Of a stretch of 64,000 nt of DNA, positions 31,216 to 43,852 are shown one piece after another. Every line of letters starts with the position of its first letter. Within the stretch, counting starts at the first letter, position 1. Origin of the DNA: Nymphaea colorata (taxonomy: Eukaryota > Streptophyta > Magnoliopsida > Nymphaeales > Nymphaeaceae); assembly GCF_008831285.2 (NCBI RefSeq), contig NC_045148.1:3658001-3722000 (forward strand), written 5' to 3'. A program made the translations under genes and the position numbers. The notes under the pieces were generated by a model. That model had not been told where the DNA came from. It made no database searches and saw nothing but the letters and a program-made list of their open reading frames with translations.

Positions 31216-31440
31216 TATGTTTAGCATAGCTGGTCGAGCTAGGGGCTTGTATTAAGGCAGGTCTCTAGTTCGATTCTCGTGGAAGTTATGTTCCTGTGTC
31301 TTAAGGCGGTAGGGCGCAGCATCCACGCTGAAGGGTGCACCGTTGCTATCGCTGACACCGACGCAGCTCAGGACCCCAGAGGCAGGGGGAATGGGGCGGT
31401 GGGATTAATACCTCTCGCTCACCCGAAAACTTGATGTTGG
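31216..31440 (+). mobile_element. tRNA-derived SINE candidate 2
   Basis: An A-box-like TAGCTGGTCGAGCTAGG is followed at normal distance by the B box AGTTCGATTCTCGTGG. A GC-rich body then runs to about 31440. It is much more G+C-rich than its flanks, as expected of an inserted SINE. Confidence 0.55.
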
Positions 31441-32870
31441 CCCTTAACAATTTGATCTTTGATCAAGCGCATATCAACTGCTACATGTTTGCTGTGTTGC
31501 TGGAAACCGTGGCTTGAATACATCTAAATAGTGTCGTTATTGTTACACCATAATATAAGAGGAACTAAAGGGAAAAATACATTACTCATCTACATGCTAA
31601 CTAATGTATACGGGCATCATACCTTAAGTTTTTAATTAGTAGAAGATCGTAAAGGAAAAAAATAGATGATTGACTCTCATGCTGGATAGGACAAGGTTGT
31701 CACAGTGTTTGCGAAAACCTTCTATATTCCACAATCTTGACCACTCAAGGAGTTTTCCCCTTCCTTTTCGGTATTTCCTTCATCGTTTTCTCTTCCAAAA
31801 ATCTCATATGTACATTCACTGCAGTAACCACCACCTTAGTGATGGGTTCATGTGGTTAGGCAACCCATTTGAGTTGCTATGTGGGTTTGGATCCAGCCCA
31901 TCATGGGCAGATCTAGATCTGAAATCCAACATTATCCCACTCTCATATGATGGATGAACTATTTTATTATACTCTGAAAGAATATAAATACTTATCCTTG
32001 AATAATGTACTGGGGATAAGGTCGTGTGACCCACAAGCATAGATGTTAATAACCAACCATCTTATTGTAACAGAACGGCTCAACCTGCAAAAGGAAAATA
32101 ATTTGTGAAGTCTAACCATGCACATAGCTCATTGTGCCCTAAATCAAAATTTAGTTTGGCATTATTTAGAATTTAGTTTGGGTAATGGGCTAATTTTTAG
32201 GAACTCTTTTGGAAATGATAGGATTTTTCAAATTCTATATTTTGTGTAGAAGGTTGGTAGTCGGTTGATGTGGATATGGAGAAAAAAGTGGGATGGTGAT
32301 GGACAACAGAATTTTAGGCTACAAAAGGGCTCTTGTGGTGATGTAGTAGTTGTTTGAAAAGAAAAGTATGCTTCAAAAAGTCAAGATCAGATTTCAATAA
32401 ACTATTTTGGGCCTCTATTTGTTGAAGAAAATGTCACCTTTAGGTTTAGACTTATACTATGAAAAAAGTGACATGTTAACATGAAATCAAGCTTATGATT
32501 TTTGTAGTGGCATATCATGAAAAACAAGCACAACCAAAAACGTTATGCTGGCTAAAGAATGCAAAATGATAAGTTTTTGTTATTGAATGTCATGGGAATC
32601 CGATTTATAAGATAACCAATGGTGTTAAAGGAAAAACTCTGATATTTGTTCAGAACTTGATTGAGCCATCATACATAAACCAAAATCAACATGACCATGC
32701 TTACTTTTTTAGGGAGACCTTTTCTGCACATGTGTATGGGGGAATGACATGTAGTGGATAATGCCTTGATTTTATAAATATGGTTACAATATTTTATGCT
32801 TTTCAACGCCGTCATTTTAGAAATATTTGTCCTTCTCCCAAAAATACTTTCAATTCTATTTTTGAATATT

Positions 32871-32872
<2 letters not shown>
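31441..32872. other. Intergenic, no gene recognised
   Basis: AT-rich. Overlapping short frames on both strands near 31670-32040 lack recognisable motifs. Confidence 0.45.
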
Positions 32873-32928
<56 letters not shown>

Positions 32929-32942
32929 GAGAGAGAGAGAGT
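32873..32942. repeat. Compound (AT)n-(GA)n microsatellite
   Basis: About 52 bases of AT passing directly into a GA run of about 18 bases. Confidence 0.95.
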
Positions 32943-35900
32943 GCACTATGAATAGACATCCACACGATAGTTGTATCGGTCAAAACAAATGACTAAGGCT
33001 AGTCTATATATTAGAGTAAATCAATTTTAAAAGACAAATAACCATATCCTCATATGAATAAAACAATAAGTTTTGATTTTTGCTTTGCTAAGAAGCAACA
33101 TAAAATTTATTTAAATTTAGCTTTTAATAAAAAAGTAAATCAAATATATTAATGATCTTCTGACCAGTTTTGAATGCAAAGTGTCTAAACCATTGGCGCC
33201 ACTATCCTAGTGGAGTTGGTCACCAAAGCAAGCTTCTTTATTTATTTTGCATAGATGAAGTCAATGCAAACCTCTATTCTTGTGTCCATCTCAACCCATG
33301 TTTACTGACCTCAAATTAAGATGGAATTCAAAGGAAAACTCAGTTATTTTTTTGCGATTTTATTAATAGATAACATATTTCTAGTAGCATGAGGAAAATG
33401 TAACATATTTTTAAGAATGAACTAGCATTTTGAAATTTGAAATTAAGAATCTCCAATGTAGGAAATGAGTAGAGTACCTCATGCAATTCGAAATTTAACA
33501 TTCCGTCATAAAAAGGATGGGTGGATGGATTGTTGAAGTTGTTGATAACATTGTAGATAAAACCTAAATCTAAATACCAGTGAATGTTACTAATTTCATG
33601 TGCTGATATATGATTTCCTTTAGATTTTATTTCTCTAGATTCTAATTTATAATTGAATATTGCAATTTGATAGCAAGTTTGAGATACATGACCCTATCGT
33701 TGCTAAATTAGTAATGCTGCTCATTGATTGCCATCAAACTTGCTACGATTTCTTTTGAAATATTTGCCTAATTATAACTTTGTTTTAAGCTATGATTCTG
33801 TGAAATATTAGTGTTGTGATGGGCTTGATTAGCAGAGAAACTACTGTGGCTATAATACTATTCAATCAATAGCTTTTAATGAGTTTCTTGGATTACCAAG
33901 GGGCTATGCAATTTATTAAGATAAACAACACATGTCTTTATTGTTATAGAGGCTTTAAAACAACATATGAACTTGGTAGACCTCAGATATGTACTAAATC
34001 ACTGTGTCCCATAGGCCTTGAGGACATGGTGATCGAGTTGAGGTGCAAGAAATTCAGCTTAAATAGTCACTGATAGGCCTAGTCCCTTTCCTCAATGACT
34101 ACAATTGCTCCTTAATTGTAAAACACATGCTCAAGACTATGCTACCTATACCTATTTAAGGCTTTCCTGAATTTCAAATGATGCTTCTAAACCATCTATA
34201 AATGAAAAATTCAGTGAAGGAACTAATCATCTACCTCTATCGAAGCTGATCTTGCCCTATTTAGGATGTAGATTGAAGATTAAGTTCTTCAGTCTTTCCA
34301 TTGAAAAAGGTCTTAAATTTCTCTAGACAAGGTTTTGATTCATTGATTAGACCATATAAATCTTAGGCCATCAAGATGGGAGTAAATTGGGACTCCAAGA
34401 GAAGATAGTTTTCAGTGGATAATTTCACATTAACAAAGTATTGCGGATCTAGTAGAGAAAAAAGTGACTTTGAGAACTTATCTGCCACAAATGAGTTCCT
34501 TCTGTTGCCATTAAGCAGAACCTTTACTTAAGAAAACCAACTCAGCAAAGAAATGAATCACTTGATTAACCAGTTTGGTAGCTATTAGGGTTTTGATAGC
34601 CTAATAGAAAATTGATAATAGGAAGGAAAAGAAAACTGAATCATTTAGTGTGGTTTGATAAAATTTCTATCTACATCCATCATGAAAAAGTTGTATTCAT
34701 TCATCACAAGGTGAAAGTTTTGCTTGTCTCTAGGAAAGTGTTACATATTTTGATTTTTCAGGAAAGCATCAAGAAGTCTTTCAATATCATCACCAAATTT
34801 TCTCGTCAATTTATTCCTTTTTCTTATTAGGATATGATGAGATTTTGGGGGGATGATACAATTTCCTTCATATTAGTCTATTTTCTATTTTTGGCACATA
34901 TGGGTTGCTTTTTATTAGTTTGCCTTTCTTTCTTTCAGATGTTGAGTTCCTAGTCACTTGTTCCACTAAGCTCTCCAATAGAAGGACCACTGACTTCTAC
35001 TACAACCTTGCTAGAGATATGAGGCAAAGTGAGACTTAAAGCTTATGATGGGCTGTGTAACAAGTTTTTAGGCAATGAACTGTAAGCTTCAAAATCAAAA
35101 TTTCAATCTTTCAAACATACACATCCAAACCAAAATCAAGTTGTGTTCACAATGCAATATAAAGCAAGTTTGTGTGGACATTGCAGGTGGTTGGCATGGG
35201 TCCACCACGTTCATCGCAATGAAACTTTTGATGGGCTGATGTGGGTAGAGTGAACTACACCAGATTTTGTGTAACTCAACTACTAACGAAATCATATTGA
35301 AAACAACTCAAACAAATATGAGGTCCCCAATTTGACACATTCTATCAATATTTTTTATATGTAAAAGATTTGTGCCAAATCAGCTTATCCTAGTGATACT
35401 TTTTACACATAGTTTAATTGTGCAATCAATTGTATTCACAATACAGGAGCTCAATTACATATATATAAAAACTAAAATTATTATGCATACTCAATTATAA
35501 GAACTATGGCAAAAAAGAAAGCAACAATTAGCCATGCACATATCAAAATAGTATCGAATAAACCACACAATCTAACAAAAAAGCAGGCACACAAACACAT
35601 TTTTTCATCATTATGACGAAGAAGGATGGCTCACCCCTACGGTTTGTGGCGTTTTGATAAAAAAACACCAGACATGATGATGGATGCCTCTAACGAACGC
35701 TTTCTTTCAATGCTTCATCTAGAGTTCCATTTGCTGGACCAACTTAACCAAATTTCCACCAATGAGGGATGCTATGCTTACCATTAAAGCAAGCTATGTT
35801 TGCCAAAAGAGATCGACATGCACATGGTATTGGTATGTACTCCCCACTTGTTGAATGCTCTCCTCTCATAGAAAGAAAAAGAAACGGCGAACTCAAGTTA

Positions 35901-36467
35901 GGAAAAAGGCAGATGCTAATTGGGTGCAGCTAAAGATGCTATTATATTTGTCTCATTGGCAATAATTTTAGGCAAGTACTTCATTGGCCCCAACGCAAAG
36001 TGCAGTGAATGCCATATGTGTAAAAAACAAAATCTTTTTTTTTTTTAAATAAGTTGATTTCTAACTTATAGATAATTGAGAAATTTATTGTGTTCTAAAA
36101 ATGGTATTTTACTTGAGTGCTTCAAACTAATCATAGTTAAATTAGACAATTTTAACTTTATTGCTTAAAAAAAAAAGGAACAATGGCTTGAGAGTGCCCT
36201 TAAAATGAACCGGATCAACAAGTAGATGACAATGGTAGACCGCTAACATGGTTAAACCAACAAAATGATGTATTACTTAAAAGTTCAAATCTCAAGGATA
36301 GGCATGGACACATTAATTGTGAATAGGATAGGGATGAACCCAGAAAAGGCCTTTCTTTTTCTTCCAAACGCTCCAGTCGGTTGGGTTTTAACGCCAACGA
36401 TGTGACATGAGAATTAGCTTCGTCACTCGACTTAGAGATATGTCTTTCTTCATAACAATTTGAAATG
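32943..36467. other. Intergenic, no gene recognised
   Basis: AT-rich throughout. No open frame with a recognisable protein, and no RNA gene. It may contain old, unclassifiable repeat DNA. Confidence 0.45.
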
Positions 36468-36523
36468 GTTGTTGGGCATCTTTACAATGAGCCACATTAA
36501 TAGTTCAACCCTATCTCAATTTG

Positions 36524-36563
<40 letters not shown>

Positions 36564-36635
36564 TCTATCACCATAAATTGCAAATTGAGACAGGGTTGAA
36601 CTATTAATGAGGCTTATTGCGAAGACCTCCAAGGC
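36468..36635. mobile_element. Foldback/MITE-like inverted repeat with (AT)n core
   Basis: Arms 36486-36526 and 36578-36618 are reverse complements at 38 of 41 bases; weaker pairing continues to about 36468 and 36635. An (AT)n run (36526-36560) plus 17 bases form the loop. No target-site duplication was identified. Confidence 0.75.
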
Positions 36636-37006
36636 GGCTACAAGATATTGCCGGATGATAAAATGTTTAAAAAACATTATTAAAACACCATGCAATGAAA
36701 AGCATTAATATTGGTTTATGGTATTTCTAGTGATAATTTATGATACATTTAGTCGAGTAACTGAAGGATCAATCTTATGGTACTCCAGATAAAAGCATAA
36801 CCCAAAGGAAGGAAAGCGAGCACAGTTACAATAATTATGGTGCCTTTGAACTGAAGGAAGTCACATTCGCATGTCCAATTACATCGCTCTTGAGAGGTAC
36901 AGCAGTGCCCCTGTAATACGCCCAACTTCTAACTTGCCTATAAAGACTGAACATATGGATTCAAAATAACTAGATAGAAAATCAAAATCCCCGCAGACAA
37001 AAATGT

Positions 37007-37314
37007 CTATGCCAACTTCCACCCTTTGATTTCATATTTGGAGCCATTCATGCCGAGTAACCCGCAATCGTCCAAATTGGTGCGAAACCACAGTGAAGCA
37101 TCCACCTGTAAAAGAAGACAATTGAAGACAATGTCATGTGCTCGAGTGGCTGTCATCACAAGCGCGTAGAAAAATGATGCCCTCGATGTGGGGATTGGAC
37201 CAACTTGAAAAGAATATGTGGTTCCCCTTCATAGTCGTCATTATAATATTTGACGGGTTTGACACGCATGTTATCCTTTCTTCCTCTGATACGGCCAGAT
37301 AAAAGAATATACAT
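37007..37314 (-). other. Two exon-like islands, function unknown
   Basis: Minus strand. The first island (37314-37156) is a 52-codon frame starting MYILLSGRIRGRKDN and containing KYYNDDYEGEPHILFKLVQ. The second (37105-37007) follows a strong acceptor CTTCTTTTACAG and reads VDASLWFRTNLDDCGLL and GSKYEIKGWKLA before TAG. The residue make-up looks protein-like and not like translated AT-rich noise, but I cannot name a family. A clean donor joining the two in frame is not evident, so this may be part of a pseudogene or a gene whose other exons I missed. Confidence 0.25.
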
Positions 37315-37619
37315 GTTTTAATGCTTTCTTTGTGGTTTTGTTTCTTCGAGCAGCAATTTAAAAAATAGGATGATAAGGTTTCATATCCGTATATTGGGTG
37401 GAAATTAAGCCCTTCTATCAGCGCTCCATTAATGGTTCGGTATATATTGGTAATAGTTGATTGACTCAATAGCTATTCTTGGACACGGGTATATCTAATT
37501 CGCATCATAAAAAATTTTATAAATCTTCCAAATGTGGGATCACCTGTCCTAAAACCGCGTCACCTTTTAAAAAAGAATGAAAAAGTTTGAGTTGATCTCT
37601 GACCAATCCAGCTATTAAA

Positions 37620-37700
37620 AAAGAAAAATCAACACAAGAGAATCGAACCCACTGCTCGCCAGTTCATTGGAGCTGTCAAAAGAGAGAGAACAAAAAAGTG
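37620..37700 (-). mobile_element. Possible SINE head with Pol III B box
   Basis: Minus-strand GTGGGTTCGATTCTC fits the B-box consensus. AGCTCCAATGAACTGGCGAGC lies just upstream where an A box would be expected, but it fits poorly. Element ends are not defined. Confidence 0.3.
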
Positions 37701-39680
37701 GAAATTACAAGATGTGTGAAAATTACATAAATACCCTCAGAAAAATGAAGACAAATTAAGCCTCCCCACGAGGTCCGATATGGGAAGATGAAACTGCATG
37801 GTAAGGGGCAACATGGTGAGTTGTGTCGTCGACTCCCAACACCACCACCCGACTTTTAAGGGCCACTGCCTTGCGGAAAACGCAATCTATTGGAATTAAT
37901 GTTGAATCCCATCACTTCTGATGGAAAAGCTCAATAAACATATCTTTGTTAAACTAATCAGGTGATTTTTCTTTTCCTTTTTGGTAGTAAATGCTAGAAA
38001 AGATGGCGTTGATGAGCCCATGTGCACTCACAAACTGCGCATATCCTTTTTCTAAAAGGGCAAAAGGTTCATTTCTGTTAATTAACGGCTCATGACTTGT
38101 TAGATATAAACATACGAGTCGTTTTAATCAATCATAAAAAGAAAAATTAACTGTGGTAATTTGTCGAAAGGTCAGGTTTAATTTTTTCCGATCACAGACA
38201 AATCATTGGGAATTTATATCACAGACAAAGTCAGAAAATAAATCAAACCACAAATTAAACATCTAAAATATTCTATCGGACTCTACCACGCACGTGAACA
38301 CCTGTGCATGCGTAATGATTAAGATATTGAAAAGATAAAAAAGAAATTATAAAAATATTAAAAAATTAGAATGTACATACGCTTATAAAAAAAATTTAAA
38401 AATGTCCCCACCTGTTTTTCTTTGTTTTTTGAGTGCACATGTATTGAGCGCATAGGGATATGTACCTTTCCGTTGGTATTTCAAACAGTTAAAAAAGCTT
38501 CAAACATGAACATATTTAAAATTTCCTTTCACATGACCACACGATCCTCAAAAGGGAAACCAAGTGGAGATAGTCTGAAAAGGATCTGATCCGATGCTAA
38601 AACTTTAACTTCTAATAGAGCATCAGGCAAACTTTGACCAAGAAAAGCAAAGATGCAATATCCACAGTCAACTAAATTACTTCCACCTGCATATGGAGGT
38701 GGAGTCTTTGAGTAAAATATCTGTCTTGATGATCCGTTGCCTAACATACCAGGGGAGCATTAAGATTCTTAAATTTCCACCAGAGTTTGCATGGTGATGG
38801 GTGAGACATTGATCAAAGACTGACATGTATATAAAGGAGAATGTAACTCATGCTATGTTCATACTCTGTTTGTAGCCCTTTTTAATTTCAATGCAAGGAG
38901 AAATAGTTTTATGACTAAGATTGATCCAGCTTGTAGTCATTAGTGCACCAAGAGAAGCTGAGATATTGTAGGAATCATGCATGATCTAAACATAAGAATT
39001 ATGGTGGCCTGAACATTTCCCTAAGATTGATTAAATTAATGGACGGGACATAGTCAAGGCAGCTGCAATGCCTTTCCTTAGCTTCACTCATAATCTTGGG
39101 AAAATAGCTACAGCTAAAAGATCATGTTTCTGACAAGGAATGAGGACACAACGGAAGACACCGTGATGACCTTGGAAGCGGGGGCTGAGGCAGGTATGTA
39201 TGTGCTATGTGTGGGCAATTGCACACATACTCAACTAATGTATATTTTCATATTGATATTTCATCATAATTTTACTCGTTTACATGTTGGTGCCCCTTCA
39301 AAATTCTAAAATCTATTACCGCGGACCCTCGGCTAACAATCTTTGGTTCCACCCCTGCTTGGAAGAAGATATGGATATCACGATGGAAATAGCAGCAGCT
39401 CTAATCATGGAGGTAAAATAACATGTATTCAAATTAACAAAAAAAATTCTGTTGTCATAGCAAATGTATCAAAATAGAAAGATTGCTCTTCCAAAAAGCC
39501 GAAGGATAATCTACATTCCATTGTAATAATTAGAGGTGTCATGAATAATATTTGTAACAGCTGATCACCTTGGGTGATATCGATTGTGGGCTCCTGAACT
39601 TGTCGTGATTCTAGAGAAGCATATTAATTTCTTTATCTCGCTTCATATCATGCATGGAGTCCCTTATTCTTTGCTTCTGA
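37701..39680. other. Intergenic, one unassigned open frame
   Basis: Mostly AT-rich DNA. A minus-strand frame at 38529-38747 (72 codons, containing SKTPPPYAGGSNLVDCGYC and SPLGFPFEDRV) looks less random than its neighbours but has no recognisable family and no clear splice context. Confidence 0.35.
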
Positions 39681-39689
39681 GAAGACCAT

Positions 39690-41480
39690 GACACAAGGTT
39701 ATTGCTCAAATGATACAAAATCTCTCAATAGACTTTCTATCCTTCTGACTGCCTGCCCAATCGACATCAACAGAAGTACTTAGGGTCAAGTGAGTAGACA
39801 TAGAAATGTTGAAACTATAACGACTTGTACCCTTCAAATAATGCAAACTTCGCTTCACGAGACACATCCTCTGATGGTTGATGCATAAATTGACCAAATA
39901 GGTTAAGGGTGAATGCAACATTTGGACGAGTTAACGTCACATACTGTAATGTTCCCACCACGCTCTATTTGAGAGCTAGATCCAAGAACGGAGCATTTCT
40001 TTCTTGAGCTCGAGTTGTAGACATGAGAGTAGAATATTGCTTCGCATCATGCATCTGTGCCTTGAGTAAAATATTGTGAACATATCCATGTTGTCGCAAA
40101 GCAAGCTAGTGGAAACGTCGTTCCACTTGGATCCCCAAAAAATATGAGAGATGGCTGAGATTTTTGAGAGAGAACGCCCCATGCATATTTGCCAATATTT
40201 GATTGACGAGAGTGCAAGATCATATAGTGACAATGATAGCATGGACATATACAAGGAAAAATAATTTTTCCTCTTCCCTTGGTATAGGTACACAGTGACA
40301 CATTGGATTGAGGAGAAACACGGAATCCATTGAAAGTGAGAGAATAAATAAGCCAGTGGTGCTAAGGAGGAGATTGTTTCAATCCATAAAAAGCATTTTG
40401 GAGCTTGTATATATGAGATACATACTTTAATCAACAAAATGATCAAGTTGATATATATATATATATATCCTCATGCAAAATGCCATTTACAAAGATACTG
40501 TCCAAGTCACCACTTATATTGTACGACAAGAGTAAGGATTACACGGATGTAGTTGGTTTTATGGTGGGACTGAAGGTCTTGTCATAATCTACTCCAGCTA
40601 CATCAAACAATCCACATGCATGATAAGCATGCCTTGTGTGGAGCCTTGGACCTGTCACCATTGTGCTTGACTTTGAAAATCCATTTGGTTCCTACATAAT
40701 GAGGTTCGTGAGAAACCAAATCCCATGTCTGGTTGCAATGCAGGTAATGGTTTCCTTCTCCACAGCTGATTGCCAATGTGGAACATCTTTTGCCTCTTTG
40801 TATGACTGTGAGTCATAGTCGGGGTCAAGAATGGCCACAAAAGTTATGGACTTCAAAGAGCCCGTCGTGTAATGGGACATCATCGAATGAGTGTGAAATG
40901 ACGGCCAAACATCTCGTTGAACCTGCATTTCAACACCCAAATTAGAATTATTTTGGTCATGAATACTAGAGGTCACCTCACAACATGAAGAATTAATGAT
41001 GGTAGGTGCAACGAGAGGAGTTGCTAATGTCGCAGGGCTGTCATCATCATCCTCTAAATGGCTTCGAGTGGGAGGTAAATGTTATATCTGCACCAACATT
41101 TGTCACCATTGGAGCAGGAGTCATAGCCGCATTAACATTTGCCACCATAGTCTGCTTGCTGTATGTATTTGATGGAGCATGAAGAATGAGTCGTTGAGAA
41201 GGCCGACAAGTAGAAAAAAGAGGGTGTTGAGAGATCGGACTATTAGTGCCGCTTCTGCTCAAATTAGGGAGGTCTTGCCTAGATCCAAATGCTTGAATCT
41301 AGGAATTCAGATTTGGATTTATCGGTCACACCAAATTTTCAGCAAATCCTTTTGCATGTTCGTCAAAGACTACATGCGTAGAAATGATCATACGCTTAAA
41401 TTTAGGCACAAAATAGAGGTAGCAACCCCCGTAACCAAGAAACACGCAAGGAACGGTTTTGGGCTGAAATTTTGTTTCAT
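39690..41480 (-). mobile_element. Ty1/copia pol remnant (integrase end, RT, RNase H)
   Basis: Reading the minus strand from high to low coordinate: integrase-end pattern near 41460-41290 (FLGY.., FKRMIISTHVVFDE across frames); RT start YKEAKDVPHWQSAVEKE near 40800; RT middle with a damaged catalytic block near 40250 and a later segment recalling YFLGIQVE near 40130; and RNase H-linked block VKRSLHYLKGTSRYSF plus DVDWAGSQKDRKS at 39706-39921. Domain order is that of copia. Frameshifts and stops interrupt every domain, so it is inactive. An (AT)n run sits at 40451-40468. No LTR was recognised on either side. Confidence 0.85.
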
Positions 41481-41499
41481 TTGTGGGCATTAAAAATGG

Positions 41500-43850
41500 A
41501 TCGAATTTTGATCTAAAAAGATGAAGAAATGAATAATCTGGATTTTTCTTTCTTCATAAACATCAATTATTTTTTCATAAGCATCACTAACAGAAAGGGC
41601 TGCGAACCATAAGATTTTTTTTAATGTGTTCCATGCTGATTGGGATCAACATGCCCTTATAATTAGTCCCAAGACGCCTTCAAAAATTGTAGCTTTTATC
41701 TAGCTCAATGCAAGCTCATCAGCTTTCCTCCACAACACGAACTCATGATTGAGTTATCCTTTTCCATCCTTAGCGATGCATTCTGCAGAGTCAGTTGAAG
41801 ACTCACCAACATATTGCAGCAAATCTTGAGAAACCATTACATATTCAAGCTGAATTTGTCACAATAAATAATTATTTTTGCCTAGTTTGATAGAGACCAG
41901 CGAAGCGGAGATGGCCATGGAGCTGTTGAGCATAATCTGTAATACCATAAAGGGATGGAATGAGGAGAAACGATGCAAGTTGTTGCATGAAACTCTTGCT
42001 CGAATAAAAAGCAATAGGTTTTATATATATATATATATATGGATTGGAGTGTTTTCTTGCTTCCATCCGGGAATATAGTACCTCCACATGCAAATATATA
42101 ATGGCATTACAAAATTAAGTTTTATAATCATATTAGTCATCTTTCTGAGATGCTGACTCGTTGTGTGTTGATTTTGTTTTCTATATGAGTAAAATTAATA
42201 GCAAGCTTCCTAAGCTGGGTAGCCAAGTTGATAGCAGTTTCACAATGTTCATGCTAACACGTGATATTGTCCTGCATAAAGAATAGTAGTGTAACACGAG
42301 CTACAATGCTCATGCATTTCCACACATTATAAGTCTCAAGGTCTCTCCATGCGTGTGGATTCTTTTTCTTAGGTCTAGTCATTGCATGGTTTAGTGATTT
42401 AAGAACTTCAGCCTTCTATAAGGCAAATTGAACCTTTATATGCCAAATGCCGTAATTATCTTTGTCCAATTTTTCTATGTGGACAAAGTCTAATAATCTT
42501 ACTTGGTATAGTTATTTCGTAAGTCAATAAAAAAATCAATGTACTCAATGTGTTATTTGAGCATGTTTAAAATTACACAATACAGTCAAAGTTGCACAAC
42601 TAGAGATATGATTTTTCTGAAGATGTAGGATTGGAATGTCATTATATTTGCAATCATCTCATACTTTCCTAATGAGCCAAACCTTATAACTGTAACTTTG
42701 ACACATAAATCAAAGTGAGTGCAAAAATTATTGCTCTCTAATTCATGATTCCATCCTTATGACATTAAAATAAAAGAAACGCTCCACATGCATAAATAAT
42801 TATGAAAACAAAATCATCACGTGTCACGTGAACTTTATTAGCATCATCTCCAAAACAAAAAGTTTCCAACATTATTAATGAAGAAATAAAGTCATAACAA
42901 AATCAAACACATGTGCATAAGCTAGTCGACTATAAACATATCAAGTGTGCAATCATATAACTCTGTACATAGATGAGCAGTGTCATGAAAAGATTGTTTA
43001 GTAATCAAATAATCCCTTGAATTCTAGAATTTCTTGCAATCTTGTCTTTGAAGCATTAGCTGCACTTCCCTATCATTTCATGAAAGTAGCATCACTGTCA
43101 CACACTTTTTTGGTGATATGTACAAAATAGACCATGTGATCACCTTAAAAGCACGTTTGCTAAAATGTTTTCTTATACAGTGTTCAACCACTAAATCAAT
43201 GTCGATCAAAATTCTGCGGGGAGTAATTTTTTTTTTTCATGACTTAGTAAATATCTCATCTGAACTGAGCTTAATCGTATGGAAGAGACTACATGATGGC
43301 TTTACCATCATCCTTTGAGGTCTGAAAGATCTCATACTCTACCCTCATATGTCCAATCTTGTCATCCATAATTGCAAGATGATCACGCTTGGAATGTCTA
43401 GTACAGTTCTTATTGCTTAAACATTGATTGAGTACATATTCTAAAAGAGTGGTATTTCCTGAGTAAATTGGGTCACTAAGGATGTACACTTATTGCAATG
43501 ATGCTAGGGCCTAGGGTTCTCATCACTAGAATATGGGTCATCCATTGCGTCGAGCAAAGTTACTAACATGAATATGCCATAAAATTGTACTAGGCATAGG
43601 TTGATGCATTGTATATCATCGCAAGATGTGAATCACGCAATATTAATCTAAAACTGCATAAGTTGAATACAAAAATATAGATGTTTGTGGCCAAAGCATG
43701 ATAACATTGAACACCCTTATCAAAACTTGTATTGAGATCTGAAATATAAGTCCAAAATTAGATCCAATACTACATATTTGTATTATGGATCCAGCACATA
43801 ATTCATTAAAATATATATGTATGTATATGAAATAGATCTGTTAATATGGA
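41500..43850. other. Intergenic, no gene recognised
   Basis: AT-rich with a short (AT)n run near 42021-42040. No coding, RNA or bounded repeat feature seen. Confidence 0.45.
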
Positions 43851-43852
43851 TA

